Shown here piece by piece: positions 52,884-62,173 of a DNA stretch of 64,000 nucleotides; the first letter of the stretch is position 1, and every line of letters starts with the position of its first letter. The position numbers were made by a program, and so were the translations under genes. Below the pieces are notes generated by a model. It saw only the letters and a list, made by a program, of their open reading frames with translations, had not been told where the DNA came from and did no database searches. The stretch is from Kiloniella majae. GTDB taxonomy: Bacteria; Pseudomonadota; Alphaproteobacteria; Kiloniellales; Kiloniellaceae. The DNA lies in NCBI RefSeq assembly GCF_002118315.1, contig NZ_MTSZ01000009.1, positions 59,186 through 123,185 of the forward strand, written 5' to 3'.

Positions 52884-52951
52884 AATATAGCCTTCCAGAG
52901 CTTGGCCTACGCCTTTTCACGGCGTATCATTTTCTGGAAGGCTATATTTTT
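52884..52951 (+). terminator. Nested hairpin between rpoZ and rsh
   Basis: Perfect 16-base outer arms, AATATAGCCTTCCAGA (52884-52899) and its complement at 52933-52948, enclose a second hairpin, TACGCC-TTTTCAC-GGCGTA (52908-52926). The outer stem ends in TTTT-rich sequence, so it can act as the rpoZ terminator. It finishes only 26 bases before the rsh ATG, leaving little room for a separate promoter, so an attenuator role is possible. Confidence 0.75.
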
Positions 52952-52974
52952 GCATAAGGGCTGTTTGATCCACC

Positions 52975-55122
52975 ATGATCCGTCAGTTTGAGTTGGTTGA
53001 GCGCGTTAAATCTTATGATCATGACGCAGATGAAGATGCTATAAACAGAGCGTACGTTTTTGCGACCAAATATCATGGTTCTCAAAAACGGGCATCTGGT
53101 GATCCTTATTTCTCGCACCCAGTCGAAGTTGCTGGGATCCTGACTGATCTGAAACTGGATCACAATTCCATTATTACAGCCTTGTTGCACGATGTCGTTG
53201 AAGACACCGAAGCCAGCCTGGAAACCGTTGAAAAAGCATTTGGGGCTCACATTGCCAGACTGGTTGACGGGGTCACAAAACTAACACGTCTAGAACTTCA
53301 ATCAGAAGAAAGTAAATACGCCGAGAACTTTAGGAAGCTTGTTCTCGCCATGTCTGATGACATCCGGGTTTTACTGGTGAAGCTGGCGGACCGTTTGCAC
53401 AATATGCAAACGCTTAAATATATCAAAAAAGAAGAAAAGCGTCGCCGTATCGCCCGTGAAACCATGGATATCTATGCTCCCTTGGCCGAGCGTATTGGTA
53501 TGCATCGATTTAAAGATCAACTGGAAGATCTTTCTTTTGCCGAACTTAATCCAGAAGCTCGGGAATCTATTGTTAAGCGTTTGGAATTTCTCAAAGGTGA
53601 GGATAATGATAACCTTGCCAAGAAGATCATTGACGAACTTAACAGGGTTATAAAAGCCCAGGGCATTGAGGGCGAAGTCTTCGGGCGCCTGAAAGCACCG
53701 TATTCGATCTGGAAGAAGATGCAGCGTAAAGCTGTTACTTTTGAGCAGCTTTCAGATATCATGGCATTTCGTCTTATCGTTAAAGACATGTCGAACTGCT
53801 ATCAGGCATTAGGTGTTATCCACGGTAGTTATCCTGTTGTCCCTGGTCGTTTCAAAGATTACATATCAACACCAAAACCCAACGGCTACAAATCGATCCA
53901 TACCTGTGTAATTGGCCCGGAAAAGCACAAAATTGAGGTGCAAATCCGAACTGCCGAAATGCACGATATTGCTGAAATGGGTGTTGCGGCACACTGGTCA
54001 TATAAACAGGGCGGAGAGCATATGGAGGGGCGGCAATACCGCTGGCTCCGTGAACTCCTGGACATTCTGGATCACGCTTCAAACCCGGAAGAGTTTCTGG
54101 AACATACCAAGATGGAAATGTTCCAGGATCAGGTTTTCTGTTTTACTCCTAAAGGAGCGTTACTTTCTCTGCCGAGCGGTTCGACCCCCATTGATTTTGC
54201 CTATGCTGTGCATACCGAAGTTGGAAATACCTGTGTCGGGGCCAAAGTCAACGGGCGTATGGTTCCTTTTCGATCGATTTTGCATAATGGTGATCAGGTT
54301 CAAATTCTTACTTCAAAGAACCAAAGCCCGTCGCCCGATTGGGAAAAGTTTGTTGTCTCAGGTAAGGCCAAAGCTTGTATTCGTCGCTATATAAGACTTC
54401 AGGAGCGCGATCAATACAGCTCTCTCGGGCATCAAATGGTTCAGAAAATTTTTCGTCAAGAAGGGTACGAATTTACGGAAAAGGGCATCGAAGGCATTCT
54501 TGGCAAGTTCCATATGGATCAGTCAGAAGATCTTTATGTCAGCGTAGGACAGGGGCACCACTCGGCAAGGGAAGTATTGGTCGCGGTGTATCCTGGCGCA
54601 AGGGTTCTGCCAAAATCCCCAAGCCCGGGCACACAACGTAAAAAGCAAAAGACATCAGGCACAAAAGACAATGCACTTCCGATCAAAGGGCTTATTCCTG
54701 GAATGGCTGTGCATTATGCCCGGTGCTGTCATCCCTTGCCAGGTGATCGTATTGTCGGGATTGTTACCACAGGTAAGGGCGTGACAATTCATACAATCGA
54801 TTGTGATAATCTGGTAAACTATCAGGATACGCCTGAGCGATGGATTGATGTTTCCTGGGATGCCATGGAAGTTGAAGGTCCGCAACATACAGGACGGCTT
54901 AAGTTGATTGTTGCCAATGAGCCCGGCTGTCTGGGTGGAATTTCCGTCGTCATTGGTAAAAATCAAGGCAATATCAGTAACTTGAAGATCGTTCATCGCT
55001 CGATGGATTTCTTTGAAATGATGGTCGATGTTGATGTGACAGATGTTAAGCATCTGGCTGATATTACCGCTGCTCTTCGGGCTATGTCTGTTGTCAATTC
55101 TGTTGAACGGGCCCGAAATTGA
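52975..55122 (+). CDS. rsh: Bifunctional (p)ppGpp synthetase/hydrolase (Rsh)
   Basis: A 715-residue RelA/SpoT homologue with an N-terminal HD hydrolase (LLHDVVEDTEA, His 72-Asp 73), a synthetase domain (GRFKDYISTPKPNGYKSIHT and IEVQIRTAEMHDIAEMGVAAHW), a TGS domain (VFCFTPKGALLSLPSGSTPIDFAYAVHTEVG), and a C-terminal ACT domain (GGISVVIGKNQGNISNLKIV). The RFKD motif is the bifunctional RxKD type, not the ExDD of synthetase-only RelA. It makes and destroys the stringent-response alarmone. Its ribosome site is weak. The gene follows rpoZ across a nested hairpin. Confidence 0.96.
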   Translation: MIRQFELVERVKSYDHDADEDAINRAYVFATKYHGSQKRASGDPYFSHPVEVAGILTDLKLDHNSIITALLHDVVEDTEASLETVEKAFGAHIARLVDGVTKLTRLELQSEESKYAENFRKLVLAMSDDIRVLLVKLADRLHNMQTLKYIKKEEKRRRIARETMDIYAPLAERIGMHRFKDQLEDLSFAELNPEARESIVKRLEFLKGEDNDNLAKKIIDELNRVIKAQGIEGEVFGRLKAPYSIWKKMQRKAVTFEQLSDIMAFRLIVKDMSNCYQALGVIHGSYPVVPGRFKDYISTPKPNGYKSIHTCVIGPEKHKIEVQIRTAEMHDIAEMGVAAHWSYKQGGEHMEGRQYRWLRELLDILDHASNPEEFLEHTKMEMFQDQVFCFTPKGALLSLPSGSTPIDFAYAVHTEVGNTCVGAKVNGRMVPFRSILHNGDQVQILTSKNQSPSPDWEKFVVSGKAKACIRRYIRLQERDQYSSLGHQMVQKIFRQEGYEFTEKGIEGILGKFHMDQSEDLYVSVGQGHHSAREVLVAVYPGARVLPKSPSPGTQRKKQKTSGTKDNALPIKGLIPGMAVHYARCCHPLPGDRIVGIVTTGKGVTIHTIDCDNLVNYQDTPERWIDVSWDAMEVEGPQHTGRLKLIVANEPGCLGGISVVIGKNQGNISNLKIVHRSMDFFEMMVDVDVTDVKHLADITAALRAMSVVNSVERARN

Positions 55123-55165
55123 TCATCCTTTTTTCATTTTATAATATTCTGGCTGAGAGATTGCG

Positions 55166-55573
55166 ATGATACTGGGGATTGGAAATGATCTCGTCGATAT
55201 CAGACGTATTGAAAAATCTCTCGCACAGTTTGGAGATCGATTTACCAATCGGGTTTTTACCGAAGAAGAAAAGAAAAGAGCAGCCTCTCGCCCCGATCCG
55301 GCGGCAACCTATGCCAAACGTTTTGCGGTAAAAGAAGCCTGTGCCAAAGCGCTTGGTACTGGTCTTTGGCGACAAGGTGTACTCTTTACTGATATAGGTG
55401 TTACTAACAACGAAAGAGGGCAGCCTGTACTTAAACTTTCCGGGGTTGCCTTGGAGCATTTGAATAATATTACCCCTCAGGGGATGACAGCTCAGCTACA
55501 TGTGACTATATCTGACGATTACCCGCACGCGCAGGCCTTCGTAATTATTTCTGCAGTGCCGAAGCATAATTAA
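55166..55573 (+). CDS. acpS: Holo-[acyl-carrier-protein] synthase
   Basis: A 135-residue AcpS with the magnesium site GIGNDLVDIRRIE (Asp 8) and RFAVKEACAKALGTG (Glu 57). It moves phosphopantetheine from CoA to ACP. The pyridoxine gene pdxJ, which usually lies directly before acpS in proteobacteria, is absent here. The gene starts 43 bases after rsh and is followed by lepB. Confidence 0.95.
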   Translation: MILGIGNDLVDIRRIEKSLAQFGDRFTNRVFTEEEKKRAASRPDPAATYAKRFAVKEACAKALGTGLWRQGVLFTDIGVTNNERGQPVLKLSGVALEHLNNITPQGMTAQLHVTISDDYPHAQAFVIISAVPKHN

Positions 55574-55623
55574 AATAATCGGATAAAATTTGATTTTACC
55601 GATGAAATGATGGAATTAACAAA

Positions 55624-56403
55624 ATGACGACTGGGTCAGAAGACGTGGAAAAAACAACAGAAGATGAAGGTGTTGTCAAAACAGTTGTCTATGCACTGTT
55701 GATCGCTTTAACGGTACGGACATTTCTTTTTGAACCCTTTAATATTCCATCGAGTTCAATGAAGCCGACACTCTTGATCGGTGATTATCTTTTTGTTTCC
55801 AAATATTCATACGGTGTCAGTAAATATTCTTTCCCATTTGGGGCTAAAATCTTTGGCGATAATTTCGAAGGGCGTATTCTTGGCAGCGAGCCTGAACGAG
55901 GGGATGTCATCGTTTTCAGAAAACCTACCGACACGAACATCGATTACATTAAGCGATTGATTGGCCTGCCTGGCGATACAGTACAGGTAAAACAAGGGCA
56001 ACTCTACATCAACAATACTGTTGTCCCGCGTAAGATTGTAAAGATTGGTGATGGCCGAAATGGAATCCCCCTGAATACCAAAGAATACGAAGAAACTCTT
56101 CCCAATGGAGTAAAGCATTCAATATGGGAAAGAAGTGATTCTGAATATTTAGATAATTTTGGACCCTACCTTGTGCCAAAAGGTTATTACTTCTTTATGG
56201 GAGATAACCGTGATAATAGCTCTGACAGTCGAGTATTAAATCAAGTCGGTCCTGTGCCTTTCGAAAACTTTATCGGCCGTGCTGATGTGCTGTTCTTCTC
56301 TCATCGTGGCGATGATGGTGGTGAAGACTATGGCGATTGGTGGGAAGTTTGGAAATGGCCATCAATGATTAGATTTGGACGTATTTTTAATGCCATCGAT
56401 TGA
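55624..56403 (+). CDS. lepB: Signal peptidase I
   Basis: A 259-residue type I signal peptidase with one N-terminal membrane helix (about 18-36). The nucleophile is in IPSSSMKPTL (Ser 45), the general-base Lys in YIKRLIGLPGD (Lys 110), and the C-terminal box is FFMGDNRDNSSDSR. It removes Sec and Tat signal peptides outside the inner membrane. Its last 14 bases overlap the rnc start, so translation is coupled. Confidence 0.95.
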   Translation: MTTGSEDVEKTTEDEGVVKTVVYALLIALTVRTFLFEPFNIPSSSMKPTLLIGDYLFVSKYSYGVSKYSFPFGAKIFGDNFEGRILGSEPERGDVIVFRKPTDTNIDYIKRLIGLPGDTVQVKQGQLYINNTVVPRKIVKIGDGRNGIPLNTKEYEETLPNGVKHSIWERSDSEYLDNFGPYLVPKGYYFFMGDNRDNSSDSRVLNQVGPVPFENFIGRADVLFFSHRGDDGGEDYGDWWEVWKWPSMIRFGRIFNAID

Positions 56404-57103
56404 TGAATTCCATAATCGTAACCTCGCTACAGTTACGATAAAAATGGAACATAAATTTGATCGACCACAGTTAGTCAAGCAAGCATTAACACACCCCAGT
56501 GCCTGTGGTCGAAATTTGATCGTTGCTGACAGCTATGAAAGGCTTGAGTTCCTCGGTGATCGGGTTCTTGGACTCGTTATCGCCGATATGCTTTTGCACT
56601 CTTTCCCCAAAGAGAGCGAAGGTTCTCTTGCGAAGCGCTTTACAGCGTTGGTACGTCGTGAAGCGCTTGCTCTTGTTGCACAGAAACTCGGTTTTGATAA
56701 ACTTATTGTCCTTGCAAAAGGTGAAGAGGAAAGCGGTGAACGCGAAAACCCGGCACTTCAAGCAGACGTCTGCGAAGCATTGATAGGGGCTCTTTATCTG
56801 GATGCTGGGTATAGTGCCGCTCAACGGTTTATTGCAAAGAACTGGAAGCCCCTCTTAAATCAGGATCTTTCGCCTCCGCAGGATGCAAAATCAACCTTGC
56901 AGGAATGGGCACAGGGTAGAGGATTGCCTTTACCAACCTACAAAGAAGTTTCACGCTCTGGCCCGCCGCACGCGCCCCTTTTTAATATTCAGGTTTCGGT
57001 CAAAGGCCTTGATCCTGTCATTAAACAGGGTAATTCAAAGCGTAAGGGTGAGCAGGAAGCAGCAACAGAACTTCTACGGTTTATCAGCGAAAATGGCATG
57101 TAA
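56390..57103 (+). CDS. rnc: Ribonuclease III
   Basis: About 237 residues: the endonuclease domain has YERLEFLGDRVLGLVIADML (catalytic signature) and DVCEALIGALYLDAG, followed by a double-stranded RNA-binding domain (KSTLQEWAQGRGLPLPTYKEVSRSGPPHAPLFNIQVSV). It processes rRNA and other structured RNAs. ATG at 56390, inside lepB, is chosen; TTG at 56375 and ATG at 56444 are alternatives. era starts two bases after its stop. Confidence 0.95.
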   Translation: MPSIDEFHNRNLATVTIKMEHKFDRPQLVKQALTHPSACGRNLIVADSYERLEFLGDRVLGLVIADMLLHSFPKESEGSLAKRFTALVRREALALVAQKLGFDKLIVLAKGEEESGERENPALQADVCEALIGALYLDAGYSAAQRFIAKNWKPLLNQDLSPPQDAKSTLQEWAQGRGLPLPTYKEVSRSGPPHAPLFNIQVSVKGLDPVIKQGNSKRKGEQEAATELLRFISENGM

Positions 57104-57105
57104 TA

Positions 57106-58062
57106 ATGAGTAACAAAGATGAAACCCCTTCTGAAATAAAAGACGTGCTTGGCACAGAATTACCAGCAGATATGAGTTGCGGATTTATTGCATTGATCGG
57201 GGCGCCGAATGCGGGAAAATCTACCTTGATGAACCGAATGGTTGGAGGCAAGGTTTCTATTGTGACCCATAAGGTGCAAACCACCAGATCGCAAATTCGT
57301 GGCATCGCAATGCACAAGAATGCTCAGCTTATATTTGTTGATACGCCGGGTATTTTTGCACCGAAAAAACGTCTTGAGCGTGCTATGGTATCATCGGCTT
57401 GGCAGGGCGCGGGAGATGCAGAAATTGTTGTTGTGCTACACGATGCATCCAAAAAGAAGATCGGTGAAGATACCCGCGCAATTATAGCAGGGTTGGAAAA
57501 GCAGGATCGCAAAGCAATCTTGGCACTTAATAAGATTGATTCCATAAAACCGGAAAAACTTTTGGCCTTGGCGCAAGAGTTTATGGCTATGGGTGTTTTC
57601 TCGGAAATTTTCATGATTTCGGCACAAGAAGGTGACGGAGTAAATGACCTGTTGGATCATCTGGCCAACGCTGTGCCCGAAGGCATGTGGCTATACCCGG
57701 AAGATCAACTGTCAGATCACCCAATGAGATCCATTGCGGCAGAAATTACACGCGAAAAATTGTTTTTGAACCTTCATGATGAACTTCCCTATAACCTGAC
57801 GGTAGAAACCGAAAGTTGGGAAGATTTTGACGATGGCAGTGTCAAGATATCGCAGACTATTTATGTTCAGCGAGAACAACACAAAGCAATGTGTCTGGGT
57901 AAGGGGGGTAGAACAATCAAGCTGATCCGATCTAAATCTCAACAAGATCTACAAGAAACGATTGAGCGAAAAGTTCATCTGTTTCTTTATGTTAAAGTTC
58001 GTGAAAAATGGGCTGACGATCCCGAAAGATATCGGGAAATGGGGCTGGATTTTAACAGTTAA
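57106..58062 (+). CDS. era: GTPase Era
   Basis: A 318-residue GTPase. G1 is IGAPNAGKSTLMNRMVG, G2 lies around TTRSQIRG, G3 is DTPG, and G4 is LNKID. The C-terminal KH domain has KAMCLGKGGRTIKLIRSKSQQDL. It binds 16S rRNA and helps mature the small ribosomal subunit. It is part of the lepB-rnc-era-recO run. A 119-base gap before recO holds no recognisable feature. Confidence 0.96.
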   Translation: MSNKDETPSEIKDVLGTELPADMSCGFIALIGAPNAGKSTLMNRMVGGKVSIVTHKVQTTRSQIRGIAMHKNAQLIFVDTPGIFAPKKRLERAMVSSAWQGAGDAEIVVVLHDASKKKIGEDTRAIIAGLEKQDRKAILALNKIDSIKPEKLLALAQEFMAMGVFSEIFMISAQEGDGVNDLLDHLANAVPEGMWLYPEDQLSDHPMRSIAAEITREKLFLNLHDELPYNLTVETESWEDFDDGSVKISQTIYVQREQHKAMCLGKGGRTIKLIRSKSQQDLQETIERKVHLFLYVKVREKWADDPERYREMGLDFNS

Positions 58063-58184
58063 GTACAAACATGCATCTTGTTATTTCTTGCACACTTTCT
58101 GGCATTCTTTTCTAGATCTCTGACTTGAAAATGACTAATATGTTCACCTGTTGTTCTTTTGTTTGTATTGGGTGAGGTTGCGTG

Positions 58185-58898
58185 ATGATAAATTGGGAAG
58201 ACGAGGGGATACTTCTTTCTGCGCGGCCTTTTGGCGAAAATGACCTCGTTGCACAGGTTTTAACCCGTGGGCACGGACGTCATGCAGGTTTGGTTCGGGG
58301 GGGGCAAAGTATCAAAAAACGCTCTACCTTTGAGCCGGGAAATCGTCTTCATGTGAGATGGAGCGGACGTCTAGCTGAACACTTGGGACATTACGATGCC
58401 GAAGTCCTCGATAATATTTCAGGCCGCCTTTTTGATGAACCGGGACGTCTTGCCGCATTACTATCAGCTGCAGCGATTTGCGAACAATCTGTACCTGAAC
58501 GTGAAGAAAATTCATCCTTTTATGAAGGCTTTTTAGTTCTTCTTGAACACCTGGAAAGTGACTTCTGGGGAGAGATTTATGTCCGCTGGGAACTGGCTCA
58601 GCTATCCGCGCTTGGGTTTGGTATTGACCTTAGTGCTTGTGCTGGTGGAGGAAACAATGACCAGCTAGCTTACATTAGTCCCAAATCAGGAAGAGCAGTG
58701 TCTTTGGCGGCGGGAGAACCCTACAAAGACAAACTCTTTCCACTTCCACTGTTCTTGTTGGGACAAGGCGGGGGCGGAATGACTGAAATTTCTCAAGGGC
58801 TTGAAATTGCCGGACATTTTTTGGAACGTCATTTATTTCACCCTCATGATAAATCTTTGCCATCTGTACGTGATCGCCTTGTAGAGAATTTCATATAA
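58185..58898 (+). CDS. recO: DNA repair protein RecO
   Basis: About 237 residues: the N-terminal OB fold INWEDEGILLSARPFGENDLVAQVLTRGHGRHAGLVRGG is characteristic, and the helical C-terminal domain includes WELAQLSALGFGIDLSACAGGG, the remnant zinc-site region. RecO loads RecA with RecR in recombinational repair. ATG 58185 follows GTGAGG closely; a GTG one codon earlier is possible. It lies between era and parC, the usual place. Confidence 0.93.
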   Translation: MINWEDEGILLSARPFGENDLVAQVLTRGHGRHAGLVRGGQSIKKRSTFEPGNRLHVRWSGRLAEHLGHYDAEVLDNISGRLFDEPGRLAALLSAAAICEQSVPEREENSSFYEGFLVLLEHLESDFWGEIYVRWELAQLSALGFGIDLSACAGGGNNDQLAYISPKSGRAVSLAAGEPYKDKLFPLPLFLLGQGGGGMTEISQGLEIAGHFLERHLFHPHDKSLPSVRDRLVENFI

Positions 58899-58966
58899 CT
58901 TAATAGTTTGTTGAGAACGCAAACATACGATAGTATGCGGCTTGTTAAGTTTAATTGGAGGCGATT

Positions 58967-59755
58967 TTGGCACGCAATTCAGTGCTTATTATTCTGGTAT
59001 GGTGTTTTTCGGTTTTTTCTTTTTCGCTACTTGCTGAAGAGAAAAAAGTACTGCCATTCAAAATCGCTTATGCAGAATCCTGGGCACCGATTTCTGTTGG
59101 TTCAGCTAATACAGTAACAGGCATACTTCCACAACTCATGGAAAGTATTATTCAACAACGAATGGGTATCCCTGTTGAGCATCATGGTTTCCCTTGGGCA
59201 CGGGCACAGCAAGCTGTTAAATCCGGTGAAGTAGATGCTTTTATTACCACGCCAACAGCCGAAAGATTAAAGTTTTCTCGGACATCACAAAGCATAGTTT
59301 TTCCCTTACGCTTTCAGCCAATTGTTCGCAGTGGCTCAGAAGAAGAGTTCAGGTTTAAGTCCGAAATAGATATTACAACAACGCTGAAATCAAAGCGATA
59401 TTGTGACGTCCTTGGAAACGGGTGGGCAAAAGTATTTTACCGTAAAAAAAATATGAAATACCTCGTCGTGCCGACACTTGATATCTGCTTGAAACATTTG
59501 GCCCAAGGACAGACAGATATCATCATTCATGCAGAGCCCGTTGCCACCAGCTTTATCAAAAAACTAAGGTTGGAAGAGCAACTAAAGATTTTACCTATCG
59601 TGATGGATTCCAGTCCCAAATTCCCGCTTCTTGTGTCAAAAGAATCTCCTTTCGGTCAGGCTTTTATTGATAACTTTGATGAAACCCTTACCCATATGAA
59701 AAACGAAGGTTTGTGGGAAAGACTTATCACGTCATCTCCTTTTGCCGCAAAATGA
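58967..59755 (+). CDS. Periplasmic substrate-binding protein, family 3 (amino-acid type)
   Basis: About 262 residues with a Sec signal (SVLIILVWCFSVFSFSLLAEE), then the SBP_bac_3 fold: FKIAYAESWAPISVGSANTVTGILPQLMESII, VEHHGFPWARAQQAVKSGEVDAFITTPTAERL. It is a stand-alone gene with no permease or ATPase, so it may be an orphan binding or sensing protein rather than a transport component. Start is TTG at 58967, six bases after GGAGG; a TTG at 58955 would overlap the ribosome site itself. It lies between recO and parC, where no such gene is usual. Confidence 0.85.
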   Translation: MARNSVLIILVWCFSVFSFSLLAEEKKVLPFKIAYAESWAPISVGSANTVTGILPQLMESIIQQRMGIPVEHHGFPWARAQQAVKSGEVDAFITTPTAERLKFSRTSQSIVFPLRFQPIVRSGSEEEFRFKSEIDITTTLKSKRYCDVLGNGWAKVFYRKKNMKYLVVPTLDICLKHLAQGQTDIIIHAEPVATSFIKKLRLEEQLKILPIVMDSSPKFPLLVSKESPFGQAFIDNFDETLTHMKNEGLWERLITSSPFAAK

Positions 59756-59860
59756 TGATTTCTTTATCTTAACAACTCTTTATTCGTCTCATAATTCGTT
59801 CAAACAAGTTGCTTCAACGGAACTGTTGAGTAAAATGAAACAAGAGTTTGTGAGGGGTAT

Positions 59861-62113
59861 ATGAGCAGTTCTTCAGATAGAGTTCCGTCCCAGGAAATTC
59901 GGGATATTCGTTTCGTTGATGCACTTTCTGACCGGTATCTCAGTTATGCACTATCAACTATCATGTCCAGATCTTTGCCGGATGTCCGCGATGGTTTGAA
60001 GCCTGTCCACAGGCGTCTTCTCTATGCTATGCGTCAACTGAAGCTTGATCCCGGGTCAGGTTTTAAAAAGTCCGCTCGTGTAGTCGGGGATGTCATGGGT
60101 AAATTTCACCCTCATGGTGACCAATCTATTTACGACGCCCTTGTCAGACTGGCACAGGAATTTTCGCTTAGATTTCCTTTGATCGATGGTCAGGGTAATT
60201 TTGGGAATATTGACGGGGATAATGCTGCCGCAATGCGGTATACAGAAGCCCGTCTGACCGCGATTGCCGGTGAACTTCTTAGGGATATTGATCAAGATAC
60301 TGTCGATATGCGTCCGACATACGACGGTGAGTCTGATGAACCGTGTATTTTGCCATCTGCTTTTCCCAACCTGTTAGCGAATGGCGCGCAGGGAATTGCC
60401 GTGGGGATGGCGACATCAATTCCCCCGCATAACGTTGGCGAAATTTGTGATGCGCTCCTATATATGATCAAAACCCCAAATGTTGGTTTTGACAAACTCG
60501 TTGATTTTATCCCTGGACCAGATTTCCCGACGGGCGGCGTTATGGTCGAAGGGCGCGATGCTGTTTTGCAAGCCTATAGCACGGGGCGGGGATCTTTCCG
60601 GGTTCGGGCAAAGTGGGAAACAGAGGATCTCAAAGCCGGGCAATATCAGATTATTATCACTGAAATTCCGTTTCAGGTTCAAAAATCCAAGCTGATTGAG
60701 AAAATCGCCGAGCTTATTAACAATAAAAAGCTTTTCCTGCTCAATGACGTTCGTGATGAGTCTGCCGAAGATATTCGTGTGGTTCTTGAACCCAAAAGCC
60801 GTAATGTCGACCCTGTCGTCTTGATGGAATCACTGTTTAAGCTGACGGAACTGGAAAGTCGAGCAAGCTTAAATATGAATGTCCTGGATGCAGATCAGGT
60901 TCCACGCGTTATGAATTTGCGTGAAGTCTTGCAGGCATTCCTTGATCATCGACATGTTATTCTTGTTCGGGCTAGTAACTTCCGTTTGGGCAAGATTGCA
61001 ACTCGCCTTGAAATTCTCGAAGGCTATTTGATTGCCTATCTTAATCTGGATGAAGTTATCAAAATTATCCGGGAAGAAGATAAGCCGAAACAAGCACTTA
61101 TAAAACGTTTCTCTCTTTCTGAAGTGCAAGCTGAAGCCATCCTTAATATGCGCTTACGTGCGTTGAGAAAGCTTGAAGAAATTGCCATCAAGGGGGAGCA
61201 TGCTGATCTAACAGCTGAAAAAGCAGATCTGGAAGATATTCTCGCCCGTGAAGAACGTCGATGGGAAATTGTTGGCAATCAAATCAAAGATTTGCGTAAA
61301 GCCTATGGTCAAAAAACCGACCTCGGAAAGCGTCGTACAGAAGTAACAGATGCTCCAACTGATGTTTTTGTTCCCCTTGAAGCCGTTATTGAAAAAGAGC
61401 CTTTGACAATCCTTTGTTCTGAAAAGGGTTGGATACGTGCGCTGAAAGGCCATCAGGAAGATACCAGTGATGCCAAGTACAAAGAAGGCGATACCGGGCG
61501 CTTTTCTATTCTTGCGCAAACAACCGACAAGCTCCTTGTCTTTGCCAGCAATGGTCGCTTCTATACATTAGGTGCAGATAAATTGCCCGGAGGTCGTGGT
61601 TTTGGCGAACCCTTGAGCCTTATCCTGGACCTGCCGAATGATCAGGAAATTGTCGATATCCTTGTGTATCGCCCAGGCCAACAACTGTTACTAGCTTCGA
61701 CCGATGGCAGAGGTTTCCAGATAAACGAGAATGATGTCATTGCCCAAACGAGAACAGGCAAACAAGTTTTAAATGTGGCCGACGGGGCAAGCGCTTTTAT
61801 CTGTTACCAAATTGGTGAACACGATGACATGGTGGCGGTCATTGGCGAGAACAGAAAACTGTTGGTTTTCAAACTTGAAGAATTACCGGAAATGGCTAGA
61901 GGTCGTGGCGTTATCCTTCAAAAATACAGAGATGGTGGTCTGTCAGACATCAAAACCTTTAAAAACGGTATGGAAAAAGGTGAGGGGCTGACCTGGTGCG
62001 ATACATCTGGACGCACTTGGACCCGTAATGAGATCATTGATTGGCATGGGCGCAGGGCAAGTGCAGGACGTTTGCCACCGACTGGCTTCCCAAGAACGAA
62101 CAAATTCAGCTAA
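59861..62113 (+). CDS. parC: DNA topoisomerase IV subunit A
   Basis: A 750-residue type IIA topoisomerase A subunit. The N-terminal [33 protein letters not shown] is followed by [20 protein letters not shown] and the active-site Tyr in [11 protein letters not shown] (Tyr 127). The C-terminal beta-propeller is degenerate and lacks a GyrA box, pointing to ParC, not GyrA. At the two positions where E. coli ParC has Ser 80 and Glu 84 it has Gln 88 and Asp 92. It decatenates replicated chromosomes with ParE, which is not in this window. Confidence 0.94.
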   Translation: MSSSSDRVPSQEIRDIRFVDALSDRYLSYALSTIMSRSLPDVRDGLKPVHRRLLYAMRQLKLDPGSGFKKSARVVGDVMGKFHPHGDQSIYDALVRLAQEFSLRFPLIDGQGNFGNIDGDNAAAMRYTEARLTAIAGELLRDIDQDTVDMRPTYDGESDEPCILPSAFPNLLANGAQGIAVGMATSIPPHNVGEICDALLYMIKTPNVGFDKLVDFIPGPDFPTGGVMVEGRDAVLQAYSTGRGSFRVRAKWETEDLKAGQYQIIITEIPFQVQKSKLIEKIAELINNKKLFLLNDVRDESAEDIRVVLEPKSRNVDPVVLMESLFKLTELESRASLNMNVLDADQVPRVMNLREVLQAFLDHRHVILVRASNFRLGKIATRLEILEGYLIAYLNLDEVIKIIREEDKPKQALIKRFSLSEVQAEAILNMRLRALRKLEEIAIKGEHADLTAEKADLEDILAREERRWEIVGNQIKDLRKAYGQKTDLGKRRTEVTDAPTDVFVPLEAVIEKEPLTILCSEKGWIRALKGHQEDTSDAKYKEGDTGRFSILAQTTDKLLVFASNGRFYTLGADKLPGGRGFGEPLSLILDLPNDQEIVDILVYRPGQQLLLASTDGRGFQINENDVIAQTRTGKQVLNVADGASAFICYQIGEHDDMVAVIGENRKLLVFKLEELPEMARGRGVILQKYRDGGLSDIKTFKNGMEKGEGLTWCDTSGRTWTRNEIIDWHGRRASAGRLPPTGFPRTNKFS

Positions 62114-62116
62114 CTA

Positions 62117-62155
62117 AAAGGCGATATCATATGCTGATATCGCCTTTAGCTTTTT
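62117..62155. terminator. Bidirectional terminator between parC and the BenE-type gene
   Basis: A perfect 12-base stem, AAAGGCGATATC (62117-62128) with GATATCGCCTTT (62136-62147), around a 7-base loop, followed by TTTTT. It lies between convergent genes. Confidence 0.88.
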
Positions 62156-62173
62156 ATCGAGCGAACTCATGAT

